From NCBI GenBank assembly GCA_002689445.1, contig NZGC01000056.1, forward strand, positions 1 through 35,953: a stretch of DNA of 35,953 nt, read 5' to 3'. The translations under genes were made by a program, and so were the position numbers. Shown piece after piece: positions 1-9,200 of the stretch. Positions within the stretch are counted from its first letter, which is position 1; the number at the start of each line of letters is the position of its first letter. This DNA comes from Gammaproteobacteria bacterium (lineage in GTDB: Bacteria > Pseudomonadota > Gammaproteobacteria > Pseudomonadales > Azotimanducaceae). The notes beneath the pieces were generated by a model, which worked only from the letters and a program-made list of their open reading frames with translations, was not told the origin of the DNA and searched no databases.

Positions 1-28
1 GCGCTTTTCATAATTGCGCTTTTCATAA
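1..28. repeat. 13-bp direct repeat at the left edge
   Basis: GCGCTTTTCATAA occurs at 1-13 and again at 16-28, a perfect copy offset by 15 bp. The second copy runs into the AAGGA that probably serves as ribosome binding site of the following gene. The window begins here, so further copies to the left cannot be excluded. It may be part of a promoter/operator region or a small tandem duplication. Confidence 0.6.
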
Positions 29-42
29 GGACCCTTTGCATC

Positions 43-567
43 GTGAAACCCTTTCTCAAAATCGGAGACGAGGCAGACCTCGATGAAATCAATGCGCTTT
101 ACAACCATTATATTCTAAATTCGGTTGCAACATTCGATCTGACCCCTCATTCCCTTGCAGATCGTCGCCCCTGGTTTGAACAGTTTGAAAACGATTCTCC
201 CCATCAACTGTGGGTGCTGCGTGAGCCCAAGCAACTGTTAGGTTTCGCTTGTAGTCAACCTTTCAGGGCCAAAGCAGGCTACGAGGACACCGTGGAGACC
301 AGTATTTATTTGGTACCTTCTGTTTTAGGAAGGGGACTTGGACCCTTGCTCTACCAACGATTGTTTGATGCTTTGGATACCAGTCCTGTCCATTCGGCCA
401 TCGCGATGATTACGCTACCCAACCGAGCCAGTCTAAAACTGCACGAGCGGATGGGCTTTAATTCCGCGGGAACCCTTCTTGAAGCGGGGGTCAAATTCAA
501 GCGACGACTGAGCGTTCAAATCATGCAGCGTATGGCACCCATAGCCGCGGCTAACCACCTGCTATAA
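43..567 (+). CDS. GNAT-family N-acetyltransferase, phosphinothricin/YncA-like
   Basis: This 174-residue protein has the layout of the GNAT fold in the PAT/YncA branch. An N-terminal segment with ALYNHYILNSVATFD resembles the family's 'YN.yv..s.atFe' signature. The acetyl-CoA loop is represented by VLGRGLGPLLYQRL, and a C-terminal LPNRASLKLHERMGF matches the usual 'N..S..lhek.GF' motif. Members transfer acetyl groups to small amines or amino-acid analogues in the cytoplasm; the substrate cannot be read from sequence. Translation probably begins at a GTG (43), preceded by AAGGA at 27-31. The gene runs tail to tail with the TauE-type exporter, their 3' ends overlapping by 6 nt. Confidence 0.85.
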   Translation: MKPFLKIGDEADLDEINALYNHYILNSVATFDLTPHSLADRRPWFEQFENDSPHQLWVLREPKQLLGFACSQPFRAKAGYEDTVETSIYLVPSVLGRGLGPLLYQRLFDALDTSPVHSAIAMITLPNRASLKLHERMGFNSAGTLLEAGVKFKRRLSVQIMQRMAPIAAANHLL

Positions 568-1311
568 CAGAGGTTGAATGATCAGCCAAAGGCCAACCGT
601 CTGGAGCACCAAAAACACCCAACGCCTCACCCAAGCCTCCGGTAATCTTTGCAACGCCGGCTTTAAGGCAATACTGATTGCCATCACCAGCGGTAATGCC
701 AACACCGTTTGCAGCAATACCGTTTCGGTAAAGTGCCCGTAAACCGTACCAATCCCTGCTCGTAAACTGGTCGACAGGAAAAATACCGCCAGCAAGGTCG
801 AGCGGATGACTTGAATCTCTAGGGGTTGACGATAGGTCAAATAGGCAATCGGTGCGCCAGCCGCGCTATACAAACCGCCAAAGACCCCACCTAAAAAGCC
901 CGTTGCAACCGTTACCGCCCCGCCACTCGGCCGCGGCCAGGCAGCGGGACGCAGCATCATCGAGAGCCCTGCGGTCATCACCATGATGCCTAAAAGCATT
1001 TTTAAGCCGGCTTGCCAAACCCCCGCGAATTCATCAAGCCAGATAAAGCCAAGCATCAGACCAGGCACCAAGCCGAGCGCGATGAGCCCCAACAGCGACT
1101 TGTTGATTCGAGCAACAGACCCCCGCAAAACCAATACAATGTTGACCAGCGAGATAATGGATATGATCGCCGTGACCTCAAGAATCGTCATAATGCCGAG
1201 GGCAGTTGAAAGCGCCACGATAATTAAGCCCATGGCGAAACCCGTGACCGTTTGCGTTACGGCAGCAAACGCCACAATTGAGAGAAAAATAATGATCGCC
1301 GCCAAATCCAT
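562..1311 (-). CDS. TauE/SafE-family membrane exporter
   Basis: A 249-residue, strongly hydrophobic protein with about eight predicted membrane segments arranged as two similar halves, as in the TauE/SafE (DUF81) family. The N-terminal segment contains TQTVTGFAMGLI, and the second half has GFLGGVFGGLYSAAGAPIA, resembling the family's repeated glycine-rich 'GfxgGxxGxxxGxGGP' element. Family members are proposed to export sulfite, sulfoacetate or other small organic anions across the inner membrane. The substrate here is unknown. The gene is divergent from the SDR gene with only about 44 bp between starts, so their promoters must overlap. Confidence 0.85.
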   Translation of the reverse strand: MDLAAIIIFLSIVAFAAVTQTVTGFAMGLIIVALSTALGIMTILEVTAIISIISLVNIVLVLRGSVARINKSLLGLIALGLVPGLMLGFIWLDEFAGVWQAGLKMLLGIMVMTAGLSMMLRPAAWPRPSGGAVTVATGFLGGVFGGLYSAAGAPIAYLTYRQPLEIQVIRSTLLAVFFLSTSLRAGIGTVYGHFTETVLLQTVLALPLVMAISIALKPALQRLPEAWVRRWVFLVLQTVGLWLIIQPLL

Positions 1312-1355
1312 CGTTAATTTCCGTTACACTGATTATTTTAGAGACCCGTATTGTG

Positions 1356-2138
1356 ATGGACCTAGCATTATCTGGACGTAAAGTACTTGTTACCGGCAGC
1401 CAACGGGGCACGGGACTGACCATTGCCGAGCATTTCCAAGCTGCAGGGGCGACCGTGATTGTACACGGTCACGATCAAGCCTCACTAGCAAACTTTGGCG
1501 CTTCGTTTACCGATCGGGTGGTGGGTGAATTATGGACCGATGCGGGATGTCAATCTGTCATTCAACAAATTAATGAACAGCATCAAGACCTTGATGTGCT
1601 GGTGAACAATTATGGTATTGCCAGCCGCGGAGATTGGCTGTCGTCATCCTCAAAGGACTGGCGGGACGCCTACGAGCACAATGTGCTCTCCGCGAGCCGC
1701 ATCAGCCAAGGCTTGTTACCGCTGCTGAAGCAGTCAACTCAGGGCCGAATCATCAATCTAGGCACCGTCGGCTCGACCCGGCCCAATCCCCAAATGCCGC
1801 ACTACTATGCCGCCAAGGGAGCGCTGGCCAACCTAACGGTCAGTCTGGCAAAAGCCTTGTCCGGCAGCAAGGTTACCGTCAATCTGGTTTCTCCTGGTCT
1901 GATACGCACCCCAGAAGTTGAAGCCAACTTTCTTAGCATTGCCACAAAAAAAGGTTGGGGTAACACCTTTGCCGAAGCAGAAGCCTCCATCACCCAGCAC
2001 TATTTCGACAACCCTTTAGGTAGAATGGCGACTCGAGCTGAGGTTGCAGATCTGGTTGTATTCCTCGCGTCCGCTCGAGCGGGTTTTATCAATGCCCAGA
2101 ATATTGGCATCGATGGTGGTGCCCTTGGCCTGGTGTAA
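1356..2138 (+). CDS. Short-chain dehydrogenase/reductase (SDR)
   Basis: A classical SDR of 260 residues. The Rossmann nucleotide-binding motif TGSQRGTG lies at residues 13-20 (usual form TGxxxGIG). NNYG replaces the common NNAG, a serine lies in LGTVGS, and the catalytic Y150xxxK154 occurs in HYYAAKGAL. The C-terminal INAQNIGIDGG is the typical 'G..i.vdGG' ending of 3-oxoacyl-reductase-like SDRs. It should catalyse NAD(P)-dependent oxidoreduction of a carbonyl/alcohol substrate in the cytoplasm; the substrate is not predictable. A GTG at 1353 directly precedes the ATG at 1356, and I prefer the ATG. The HemJ-like gene follows after 11 bp with a good AAGGAG. Confidence 0.88.
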   Translation: MDLALSGRKVLVTGSQRGTGLTIAEHFQAAGATVIVHGHDQASLANFGASFTDRVVGELWTDAGCQSVIQQINEQHQDLDVLVNNYGIASRGDWLSSSSKDWRDAYEHNVLSASRISQGLLPLLKQSTQGRIINLGTVGSTRPNPQMPHYYAAKGALANLTVSLAKALSGSKVTVNLVSPGLIRTPEVEANFLSIATKKGWGNTFAEAEASITQHYFDNPLGRMATRAEVADLVVFLASARAGFINAQNIGIDGGALGLV

Positions 2139-2149
2139 GGAGATTCTGC

Positions 2150-2566
2150 ATGCTGTGGATTAAAGTGCTGCACTTATTATTCGTGATCGCATGGATGGCC
2201 GGCGTATTTTATTTGCCTCGGATCTTAGTCCATGCCGTTGAGGGAATGACTGCTCAGGAAGATACCCGTCGATTGGTTATTATGGCCAGCAAACTGTTGC
2301 GTTTCTCCACCCTGATGATGGTCCTTGCCGTCGTTCCTGGGATGATTCTCTGGTTGTACTACGGGACAACAGGGACTTGGTTGCATCTCAAGTTACTCTT
2401 CGTCATCGGATTGGCGTTGTATCAATGGCAGTCTTTTCGCTACGTCAAACAGTTGCAGAACAATCGAGTTATTCGAACTTCGCTGTTTTTCAGGCTTTAT
2501 AACGAAGCCGCGTTGGTTTTGCTGGTCCCCATACTGATATTGGTCGTTTTTAAACCTCAATTTTGA
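2150..2566 (+). CDS. hemJ: HemJ-like protoporphyrinogen IX oxidase (UPF0093)
   Basis: This 138-residue protein has about four membrane helices and the hallmarks of the HemJ/UPF0093 family: WIKVLHLLFVIAWMAGVFYLPR at the N-terminus (His8), a second histidine near residue 28, WLHLKLLF around 77-84, and the terminal RLYNEAALVLLVPILILVVFKP. HemJ oxidises protoporphyrinogen IX to protoporphyrin IX, the penultimate step of haem synthesis, in the inner membrane of bacteria lacking HemG or HemY. Start is ATG 2150, preceded by AAGGAG at 2138-2143. It is probably co-transcribed with the SDR gene just upstream, although that gene has no obvious link to haem. Confidence 0.85.
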   Translation: MLWIKVLHLLFVIAWMAGVFYLPRILVHAVEGMTAQEDTRRLVIMASKLLRFSTLMMVLAVVPGMILWLYYGTTGTWLHLKLLFVIGLALYQWQSFRYVKQLQNNRVIRTSLFFRLYNEAALVLLVPILILVVFKPQF

Positions 2567-2639
2567 GTCCTTGCTCGCGTTTGCTGGTCACTTGACCCAA
2601 AAAGTGGTGAGCGCTTGATATACTCCTGACTTTCCCCAG

Positions 2640-3218
2640 TTGGCTACTGCCTTGATCCCACAACAACTTTCGAATCTCGTTGAACCCCTTTTTCAACGCT
2701 ACACCAAGCCTGTTTTCAAAACTGCGCGCGACGACTGGCGATCTCCCTGTGAAATCACGACGGATGATCAATTCAGTTACTGGCGCCCGATCGTGCAAAG
2801 CCCCCGCATGAGTTTCGAAGACTTTGAGGCTGCGATTGAGCTTCCTCTTCATCCTGACTTAAAAACCTTCTACGGAAGTTTTTGGTCAGGTGCGATTCCC
2901 GGATTTTTTCAAGACCGAGCCATCTCATTAATCCAAATCTGGAATCCCGATGACTTTGAGCGTCTGATCAGCAATCTTATCGGTCACTATCTCAGCCAGA
3001 AATCCGTCGCACCGCCTCGATTGACCTGGTTTATTGCAACCTTTGAGGATGGAGGTGAGGACATCATTAGCCTTGATAACCGCTCTGGAGAAATCGTCTG
3101 TGAAACACCTGGCCGGCACCAGCATCAAGTCCTGGCTGCTTCGTTGACAGATTTCTTAACCATGTTTACCGTTGATCCCCTTAAACTTTGCCCGATCGAG
3201 CTTCTCAATGACGACTAA
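2640..3218 (+). CDS. syd: Syd, SecY-interacting protein
   Basis: The 192-residue product aligns by eye with E. coli Syd: WRSPCEITT near the N-terminus, YWRPI, LHPDLKTFYGSFWSGAIPG, the LLQTW/IQIWNPDDFERLISNLIGHYLSQK block, FIATFEDGGEDIISLDNRSGEIVCETPG and a final LTDFLTMF. Syd is a peripheral cytoplasmic protein that binds SecY and helps check translocon assembly. The only available starts are TTG codons (2640, with another at 2652) because an in-frame TGA lies at 2616. No strong Shine-Dalgarno is seen. A TATACT at 2619-2624 would give a very short leader. The 3' end overlaps aroA by 11 bp, suggesting coupled translation. Confidence 0.86.
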   Translation: MATALIPQQLSNLVEPLFQRYTKPVFKTARDDWRSPCEITTDDQFSYWRPIVQSPRMSFEDFEAAIELPLHPDLKTFYGSFWSGAIPGFFQDRAISLIQIWNPDDFERLISNLIGHYLSQKSVAPPRLTWFIATFEDGGEDIISLDNRSGEIVCETPGRHQHQVLAASLTDFLTMFTVDPLKLCPIELLNDD

Positions 3219-4503
3219 TGCACTCACCCTCGCACCCATTCGAGCAGTCAGCGGGGAAGTCAATCTCCCGGGTTCAAAAAGTCTCAGTAATCGCGCCCTG
3301 CTGCTCGCTGCCCTCGCCCACGGCGAAACCTCGCTCAACAATTTACTGTTCAGCGATGACACGGCAAGAATGATGACCGCGCTAACGCAACTGGGTATTC
3401 ACTGCGAATTTGATGAAATTGCAAAACGTTGCAATGTCGTCGGCGGTGGCGGACCTTTTCAAACCTCGGGGAAGTCTTTTGACCTACAACTGGGTAACGC
3501 TGGTACTGCCGTACGACCCTTGGTTGCTATGCTGGCGTTGTCCCCGGGCGACTTTAAAATCGATGGCGACCACTATATGCGAGCCCGGCCCATAGGCGAC
3601 TTGACGGACGCTTTAGTTGCGCGAGGGGTGCCGGTTGAATATCTCGATCGAAAGGGATACCTGCCGTTAACATTGCGAGGGGGACATCTCACCGGTGGTG
3701 CCGTGCGATTGAAGGGCAGTTTATCCAGTCAATATCTCACAGCGTTGCTCATGGCATTGCCATTGGCCAGCGAGTCAAGCTCCATCGACATCGAGGGTGA
3801 TTTGGTTTCCAAACCCTACATTGATATGACCCTCGCTATGATGGCGAAGTTCGGCGTCATAGCAACCCATGATCGATACCAGCAATTTCAGATTGCGGGC
3901 GGGCAGCAGTATCAAACGCCTGGCGACTTACTGGTCGAGGGCGACGCGAGCACGGCAAGTTATTTTCTCGCTGCAGGGGCGCTACGCGGCGAGATTACAG
4001 TCACCGGTGTCGGACACGAATCGTTGCAAGGTGATGTTGCTTTTGCCGCCGTGCTCCAACAAATGGGAGCGGAGGTCAGTATCGAAGCCGACCGGATATC
4101 CGTTAAAAGTACAGGGGCACTGGCTGCAATTGACGCCGACCTGAACCACATTCCCGACGCTGCCATGACAGTTGCGATCCTGGCCCTGTTTGCCGAGGGT
4201 ACGAGCACCATCCGCAACATCTACAATTGGCGAATCAAAGAAACCGATCGAATGACGGCTATGGCCAACGAGTTAACCAAAGTTGGGGCCAGCGTCTCCA
4301 CGACGGACGACAGCATTCGAATCACACCCCCTAAGCACATCCGCTGCGCCAACATCAAAACTTATGGTGACCACCGCATGGCGATGTGTTTTTCGTTACT
4401 GGCCTTTGGCGCCGAGGGCATCGTTATTTCCAATCCCGAAGTTACCCAGAAGACCTTTCCAAGATACTTCGAAGTCTTTGATACCATCGCAACGCCGGTC
4501 TAG
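3208..4503 (+). CDS. aroA: 3-phosphoshikimate 1-carboxyvinyltransferase (EPSP synthase), class I
   Basis: EPSP synthase transfers enolpyruvyl from PEP to shikimate-3-phosphate, the sixth shikimate-pathway step. The 431-residue chain shows the class I signatures: LPGSKSLSNRALLLAALAHG (Lys24 is the PEP/S3P lysine), LGNAGTAVRPL at about 94-105, RARPIGDL, SSQYLTALLMALPLA, EGDASTASYFLAAGA, and the C-terminal WRIKETDRMTAMANEL and YGDHRMAM. The GNAGTAVRP loop has the unmodified glyphosate-sensitive form. The start is ATG 3208, which gives the usual N-terminus; a longer reading from 3172 adds 12 residues that overlap syd and have no family counterpart. It runs tail to tail with mdh. Confidence 0.97.
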   Translation: MTTNALTLAPIRAVSGEVNLPGSKSLSNRALLLAALAHGETSLNNLLFSDDTARMMTALTQLGIHCEFDEIAKRCNVVGGGGPFQTSGKSFDLQLGNAGTAVRPLVAMLALSPGDFKIDGDHYMRARPIGDLTDALVARGVPVEYLDRKGYLPLTLRGGHLTGGAVRLKGSLSSQYLTALLMALPLASESSSIDIEGDLVSKPYIDMTLAMMAKFGVIATHDRYQQFQIAGGQQYQTPGDLLVEGDASTASYFLAAGALRGEITVTGVGHESLQGDVAFAAVLQQMGAEVSIEADRISVKSTGALAAIDADLNHIPDAAMTVAILALFAEGTSTIRNIYNWRIKETDRMTAMANELTKVGASVSTTDDSIRITPPKHIRCANIKTYGDHRMAMCFSLLAFGAEGIVISNPEVTQKTFPRYFEVFDTIATPV

Positions 4504-4556
4504 CGCAGTAACGCTAAACCGGCACTCCCTTCTCGGATCCGCCGAAGTCGCTGCGT

Positions 4557-5531
4557 TTAAGCGAAAAGGTGCGCTACCGCGTCTCGCTCTTCGGTAAGCT
4601 CTTGTTCTGTTAGCGTCATTCTGGCCTGCGAATATTCGTTGATGGACAGACCTTCGACAATCTCCCAATCACCGTTTTGACAACGGCACGGAAAACTGTA
4701 AATCAAACCTTCCGCGATGCCATAGCTCCCATTCGAGTACACCGCCATGGACACGATACCGTCGCATCCCATTGCCCAGTCTCGCATGTGCTCAATGGCA
4801 GCATTGGCTGCGCTGGCAGCGCTTGATAGACCCCGAGCTTCGATGATCGCGGCGCCCCTTTGTTGCACGGTTGGAATAAAGTCTTCCGTAATCCAATCTT
4901 GATCGACCAAACCTGATGCGGCCTGACCTTTCACCGTTGCCTGAAACAGATCCGGGTATTGGGTTGCAGAATGATTGCCCCATATCGCCAACCCTTCAAT
5001 ATCATTCACATGCGCGCCGGCCTTTTGCGCCAACTGGGTTTTAGCCCGATTGTGATCCAATCGCGTCATCGCGGTAAATTGCCGAGGGTCAAGGGTCGGG
5101 GCATTACGCTGGGCAATCAAACAATTGGTGTTCGCCGGGTTGCCAACCACCAGAACTCTAACCGACCGATCAGCATGTGCATCCAACGCCGCGCCCTGCA
5201 CAGAAAATATCTGCGCGTTCGCTTCTAACAAGTCCTTGCGTTCCATACCAGGGCCTCGAGGCCTTGATCCGACCAACAATGCATAATGAACTCCGGCAAA
5301 AGCTTCGTTGGGGTCATCGGTTGCGATGATGTCCGTCACCAGCGGGAAAGCACAGTCTTCTAACTCCATAACGACCCCTTTGAGCGCGCCCATGGCTGGC
5401 GGAATCTCAAGGAGTTGCAAAATTACCGGTTGGTCTGGTCCCAACATCTGTCCTGAGGCGACCCGAAACAATAACGAATAGCTGATTTGTCCTGCTGCGC
5501 CTGTGATAGCGACTTTTACGGCGGGTTTCAT
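4557..5531 (-). CDS. mdh: Malate dehydrogenase
   Basis: This TCA-cycle enzyme interconverts malate and oxaloacetate using NAD. The 324-residue chain carries the [13 protein letters not shown] nucleotide-binding start, substrate arginines in [16 protein letters not shown] and [23 protein letters not shown], and the catalytic histidine in [12 protein letters not shown]. This is the group related to plant cytosolic and many proteobacterial MDHs, not the E. coli type. ATG 5531 is preferred over the in-frame GTG at 5537 because AGGAG lies 8 nt before the ATG but only 2 nt before the GTG. The gene stands alone on the minus strand between aroA and the gltBD region. Confidence 0.96.
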   Translation of the reverse strand: MKPAVKVAITGAAGQISYSLLFRVASGQMLGPDQPVILQLLEIPPAMGALKGVVMELEDCAFPLVTDIIATDDPNEAFAGVHYALLVGSRPRGPGMERKDLLEANAQIFSVQGAALDAHADRSVRVLVVGNPANTNCLIAQRNAPTLDPRQFTAMTRLDHNRAKTQLAQKAGAHVNDIEGLAIWGNHSATQYPDLFQATVKGQAASGLVDQDWITEDFIPTVQQRGAAIIEARGLSSAASAANAAIEHMRDWAMGCDGIVSMAVYSNGSYGIAEGLIYSFPCRCQNGDWEIVEGLSINEYSQARMTLTEQELTEERDAVAHLFA

Positions 5532-5587
5532 GCACACAACTCCTAAAATTCTAAGTCTTAACGGATTGCGGCAACGCCGCGGCCCGG

Positions 5588-5596
5588 ATTATAGCA
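5588..5596 (-). promoter_or_regulatory. mdh promoter, extended -10
   Basis: Reading the minus strand, TGC-TATAAT gives a perfect extended -10 box (5596-5588) about 57 nt before the mdh ATG. No convincing -35 is present, as expected of extended -10 promoters. A very G+C-rich segment follows immediately, and the leader contains a GCGGC-AAC-GCCGC hairpin (5568-5580). Confidence 0.6.
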
Positions 5597-5885
5597 TCGA
5601 TTTCTGACTGCCACCGGCTACTGGGCGGTAAAAAGCGGCTTTGTTTCTGTTTGCGGTTAGATACGCGTCCGAGGAACTGGGACCACCCACACGCGATCAT
5701 GCACACCCTTGTCGGATCAAAACCCTGATCCTTTGCCCGTTAAAACCACCCAGTTTCAGATCAATCTGATATCTATCAAATCGTTTTAGCTTTTCATCAT
5801 ATCTCCATTCTTTAACAATTTAGATTTTTATCATTAAAAACATTAAGTTATGGCGTATTTTTCTGCGACGAAAGGGGCCGAGATC

Positions 5886-5913
5886 TTGACTTTATGGGCT
5901 GCTTTGCTATGGT
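5886..5913 (+). promoter_or_regulatory. Probable sigma70 promoter for gltBD
   Basis: TTGACT (5886-5891) and TATGGT (5908-5913) are separated by 16 bp, and TGC immediately before the -10 makes it an extended -10. The upstream 100 bp are AT-rich. Transcription would start near 5920, leaving a 5' leader of about 350 nt before gltB. Confidence 0.6.
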
Positions 5914-5930
5914 TTGCGGCCCTTAGAGGA

Positions 5931-6015
5931 TTGCTTTGGTCCGATGCAAGACCAAAGCAAAACGCGAGAAACCCAGCTCAAACAGGCTGGCGGCTCTAGC
6001 AAGGCGTAACGCCTT
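5931..6015 (+). ncRNA. Structured 5' leader of gltB or small RNA
   Basis: Directly downstream of the predicted start site are three successive perfect hairpins: TTGCTTTGGT/ACCAAAGCAA (5931-5940 with 5951-5960, 10-nt loop), CCAGC/GCTGG (5973-5977 with 5986-5990) and AAGGCG/CGCCTT (6001-6006 with 6010-6015, 3-nt loop). No long U-run follows the last stem, so it is not a standard terminator. I do not recognise a known riboswitch class. It may be a structured mRNA leader or a small RNA processed from it. Confidence 0.35.
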
Positions 6016-6267
6016 TCGCTTCATCTTTGGGGACATTCGGTACATCAGCAGAGGCCAGAGAATGGCGACCACCTGCAGCGGCGTTAAAAGCAGCCAAAGC
6101 AGCCTGAATGCGGTGCTAGTAATAGGGCAAAACCCTTCACTAACCCGTTGGAATTTATCGCCGAATCAGCGAGCCGCGCATTGCCCATAACAGCAACGGC
6201 GCTTTGCAGCGATAACATCCTTCTCTCTACATTAGACGTACTGGTATTAGCAGCTTTCTTAGAATGA

Positions 6268-9200
6268 ATGAGTAACACCATGGCAAAAAGACTTGACGGC
6301 AGAATCGGACTTCCCGAAGCCACCGGACTGTACGATCCCTCCCAGGAGCGGGATGCCTGCGGCGTCGGCTTTGTCGCCAACATTAAGGGCGTACCCAGCC
6401 ACCAAATTGTCGCCGATGCCTATCACGTCAATAGCCGGATGGATCACCGTGGCGGCTGCGGTTTTGAGGAGAACACAGGCGATGGCGCTGGCGTGCTCAC
6501 TGCCATGCCAGATACCTTCTTTCGCAGTGTGGCGAAGTCACTCGGTTTTTCGTTGCCTGCCGCCGGTCTGTACTCGGTGGGCAACCTCTTTTTGCCGAAT
6601 GACCCAGAAGTCCGGCAACGGGTTCAAACCATCATTGAGCAGGTCGTTACCGGTGAAGGCTTACAATTTTTAGGCTGGCGCCCCGTCCCCATTGCACCTG
6701 AGGTCGCTGATATTGGTCCTGCAGCCAAAGCAGCGATGCCTTTCATCAGTCAGGCCATCATTGCCGCCGGTGCAGAGGACGATGAGGCTCGCTTTAACCG
6801 ACAACTTTATAGTGTCCGCAAACAGTTTGACTCGGCGGTACGAGGCCAAGTGGCAGAAACAGACCTGGTCTTTGCCTGCAGCCTGTCACCCAGAGTGATC
6901 GTTTACAAAGGTATGTTGACACCCAGTCAGCTTTTCCCCTTTTACCCTGATCTCACCAATCCCGAGTACGAAACGCATTTGGCGATGGTCCACTCACGGT
7001 TTAGCACCAATACCTTCCCGTCCTGGGACCGAGCCCAACCAAATCGCTACATGAGCCACAACGGTGAAATCAATACCCTGCGTGGTAACAAAAACTGGAT
7101 GACGGCTCGGCAGGGCACCGTCGCATCACCGCTCTTTGGCGAATCTATCGACAAGTTATTTCCGATTGTAGAACCTGACTGCTCGGATTCCGGCACCTTT
7201 GATAATGTGCTCGAATTCTTATTGATGACTGGTCGAAGCTTACAAGAAGCGGTCATGATGATGATTCCCGAAGCCTGGCAAGCCGATGAGAATATGGCGC
7301 CGGAGAAACGAGCCTTCTACGAGTACCATTCTGCACTGATGGAACCCTGGGACGGTCCGGCCTCGATTGTGTTTACCGACGGGCATGCCATTGGTGCCGT
7401 ACTGGATCGAAACGGATTAAGACCATCGCGGTACTATGTCACCCGCGATGATCGGGTGATCATGGCCTCTGAGGTAGGTGTACTTCCGGTCGCACCTGAG
7501 GACGTGCTTCATAAAGGCCGCTTGCAGCCGGGTAAAATGTTTTTGCTTGATTTCGACAAAGGTCGACTCGTACCTGACGAAGAGCTTAAAACCGAATTTG
7601 CGCAACAGCGACCCTATGCCCAGTGGCTCAGCGAGCAACGCCTGACCTTAGCCGATTTTAAATCCGCAGCTACCCCCGAACCTTTTACCGGTGACGCTTT
7701 GCTCGAGCGTCTGCGAGCTTTCGGTTACACCACCGAGACGCTGCAATTTATGTTGCGACCGATGATTACCGATCTACGAGATCCTCTCGGTTCAATGGGT
7801 AACGACTCCGCATTGGCTTGTCTGTCAGATAAATCCCGACTGATTTATGACTACTTTAAGCAGTTATTTGCCCAGGTCACCAATCCAGCCATCGATTCTA
7901 TCCGCGAGGAAGTCGTGATGTCTCTCGGTTGTTTCGTTGGACCAGAAGGCAATCTACTGGAGACGACAGCCAGGCAGGCGCGACGATTACACCTACCACA
8001 CCCCATCTTATCCAATTCGGACATGGCCAAATTGATCCAAGGCGATGCCGACTGTCTGCGTACCAAGACCATCGACATCACCTACGATATCGATGCCGGC
8101 TCCAAGGGCATGCTTGCCGCGCTGGACACCATTTGTGCGGAAGCCTCTGCGGCGATCACTGAAGGGTTTGAGCTCGTGGTACTGTCGGACCGCAAAGCCA
8201 ATCGAGAGAAAATTGCTTTGAGCGCCCTGCTTGCTTGTGGCGCCGTTCATCATCATCTCGTATCACACCACCAGCGAACGCAGATTGGTCTGCTGGTGGA
8301 GACCGCAGAGGCCCGAGAAGTTCATCACTTTTGTCTATTAACGGGCTATGGGGCAGACGGCATCAACCCTTATCTGGCCTTTGATGCCCTCTGGCAAGCC
8401 CGAGTCGATGGTCTGCTGGATGCCAACATGGTTCCCGATGAAGACGTGCTAACGGAAAGGTTCAGAAAAGCTGTCGGTAAAGGGATGTTGAAAGTAATGG
8501 GCAAGATGGGCATCTCTACGCTGCAGTCGTATAAAGGTGCACAAATTTTTGAGGCGGTCGGGCTCGCTCAAGACATCGTCGAGCGGTGCTTTAGAGGCAC
8601 CACGAGTCGCGTTAGCGGTATCGATTTTGACACCTTGTTTGAAGAGTCCCGGCAGCGCCATCAGCTCGGATTTCCGGAGCGAACAAAACCAGCCGGTGAA
8701 ACACTACCCAATCCAGGAGACTTCCACTGGAGGAGCGGTGGCGACACCCACATGTGGGATCCCATCAGCATCTCCAATTTACAGGTTGCCACCCAGACGG
8801 GCAGTCATGACGCCTATGCCAATTTCGCGCGCCACGCGAACGAAGTAGCCACCAAACAAGCGACACTAAGAGGCTTACTTACCTTCAAGACTGGCCTTGC
8901 ACCGGCCGTCCCCCTCGACGAGGTTGAACCTGCCAGCAACATCGTCAAGCGCTTCTGTACCGGTGCCATGAGCCTCGGTTCGATTTCAACGGAAAGCCAT
9001 GAAGCCCTTGCAATCGCCATGAACAGACTTGAGGGCAAATCCAACACCGGCGAGGGTGGGGAAGACCCTTCGCGTTTCGAGGCCATGGCCAATGGTGATT
9101 CCAAGCGATCTGCGATTAAGCAAGTCGCGTCGGGTCGTTTTGGTGTCACGACTTGGTATCTCGCGAATGCCGACGAAATCCAAATTAAGATTGTCCAGGG

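Larger units (their letters stand above)
5597..6267. other. Long gene-free region upstream of gltB
   Basis: About 670 bp without a credible gene. It contains: a small inverted repeat GGATCA/TGATCC (5714-5731); an AT-rich stretch (about 5756-5860) that could act as an UP element; an rRNA-leader-like TTCTTTAACAATTTAGA (5808-5824); a sigma70 promoter (5886-5913); and a transcribed leader with three hairpins leading to gltB. Short open frames here, such as one at 5936-6190, have no recognisable composition or motif, and I regard them as chance. Confidence 0.7.

Noticed and set aside
983-1381. Open frames on the plus strand opposite the TauE-type gene
   Set aside because: They are antisense to a clear membrane-protein gene and have no motif of their own.
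6001-6022. AAGGCG/CGCCTT hairpin as an intrinsic terminator
   Set aside because: The stem is followed by TCGCTTC and not a T-run, and termination here would cut off gltB. Kept only as a leader hairpin.
5936-6190. Open frame of 84 codons inside the gltB leader
   Set aside because: TTG start, no ribosome binding site, Arg/Ser-rich composition typical of random frames, and it overlaps the hairpins. No family resemblance.
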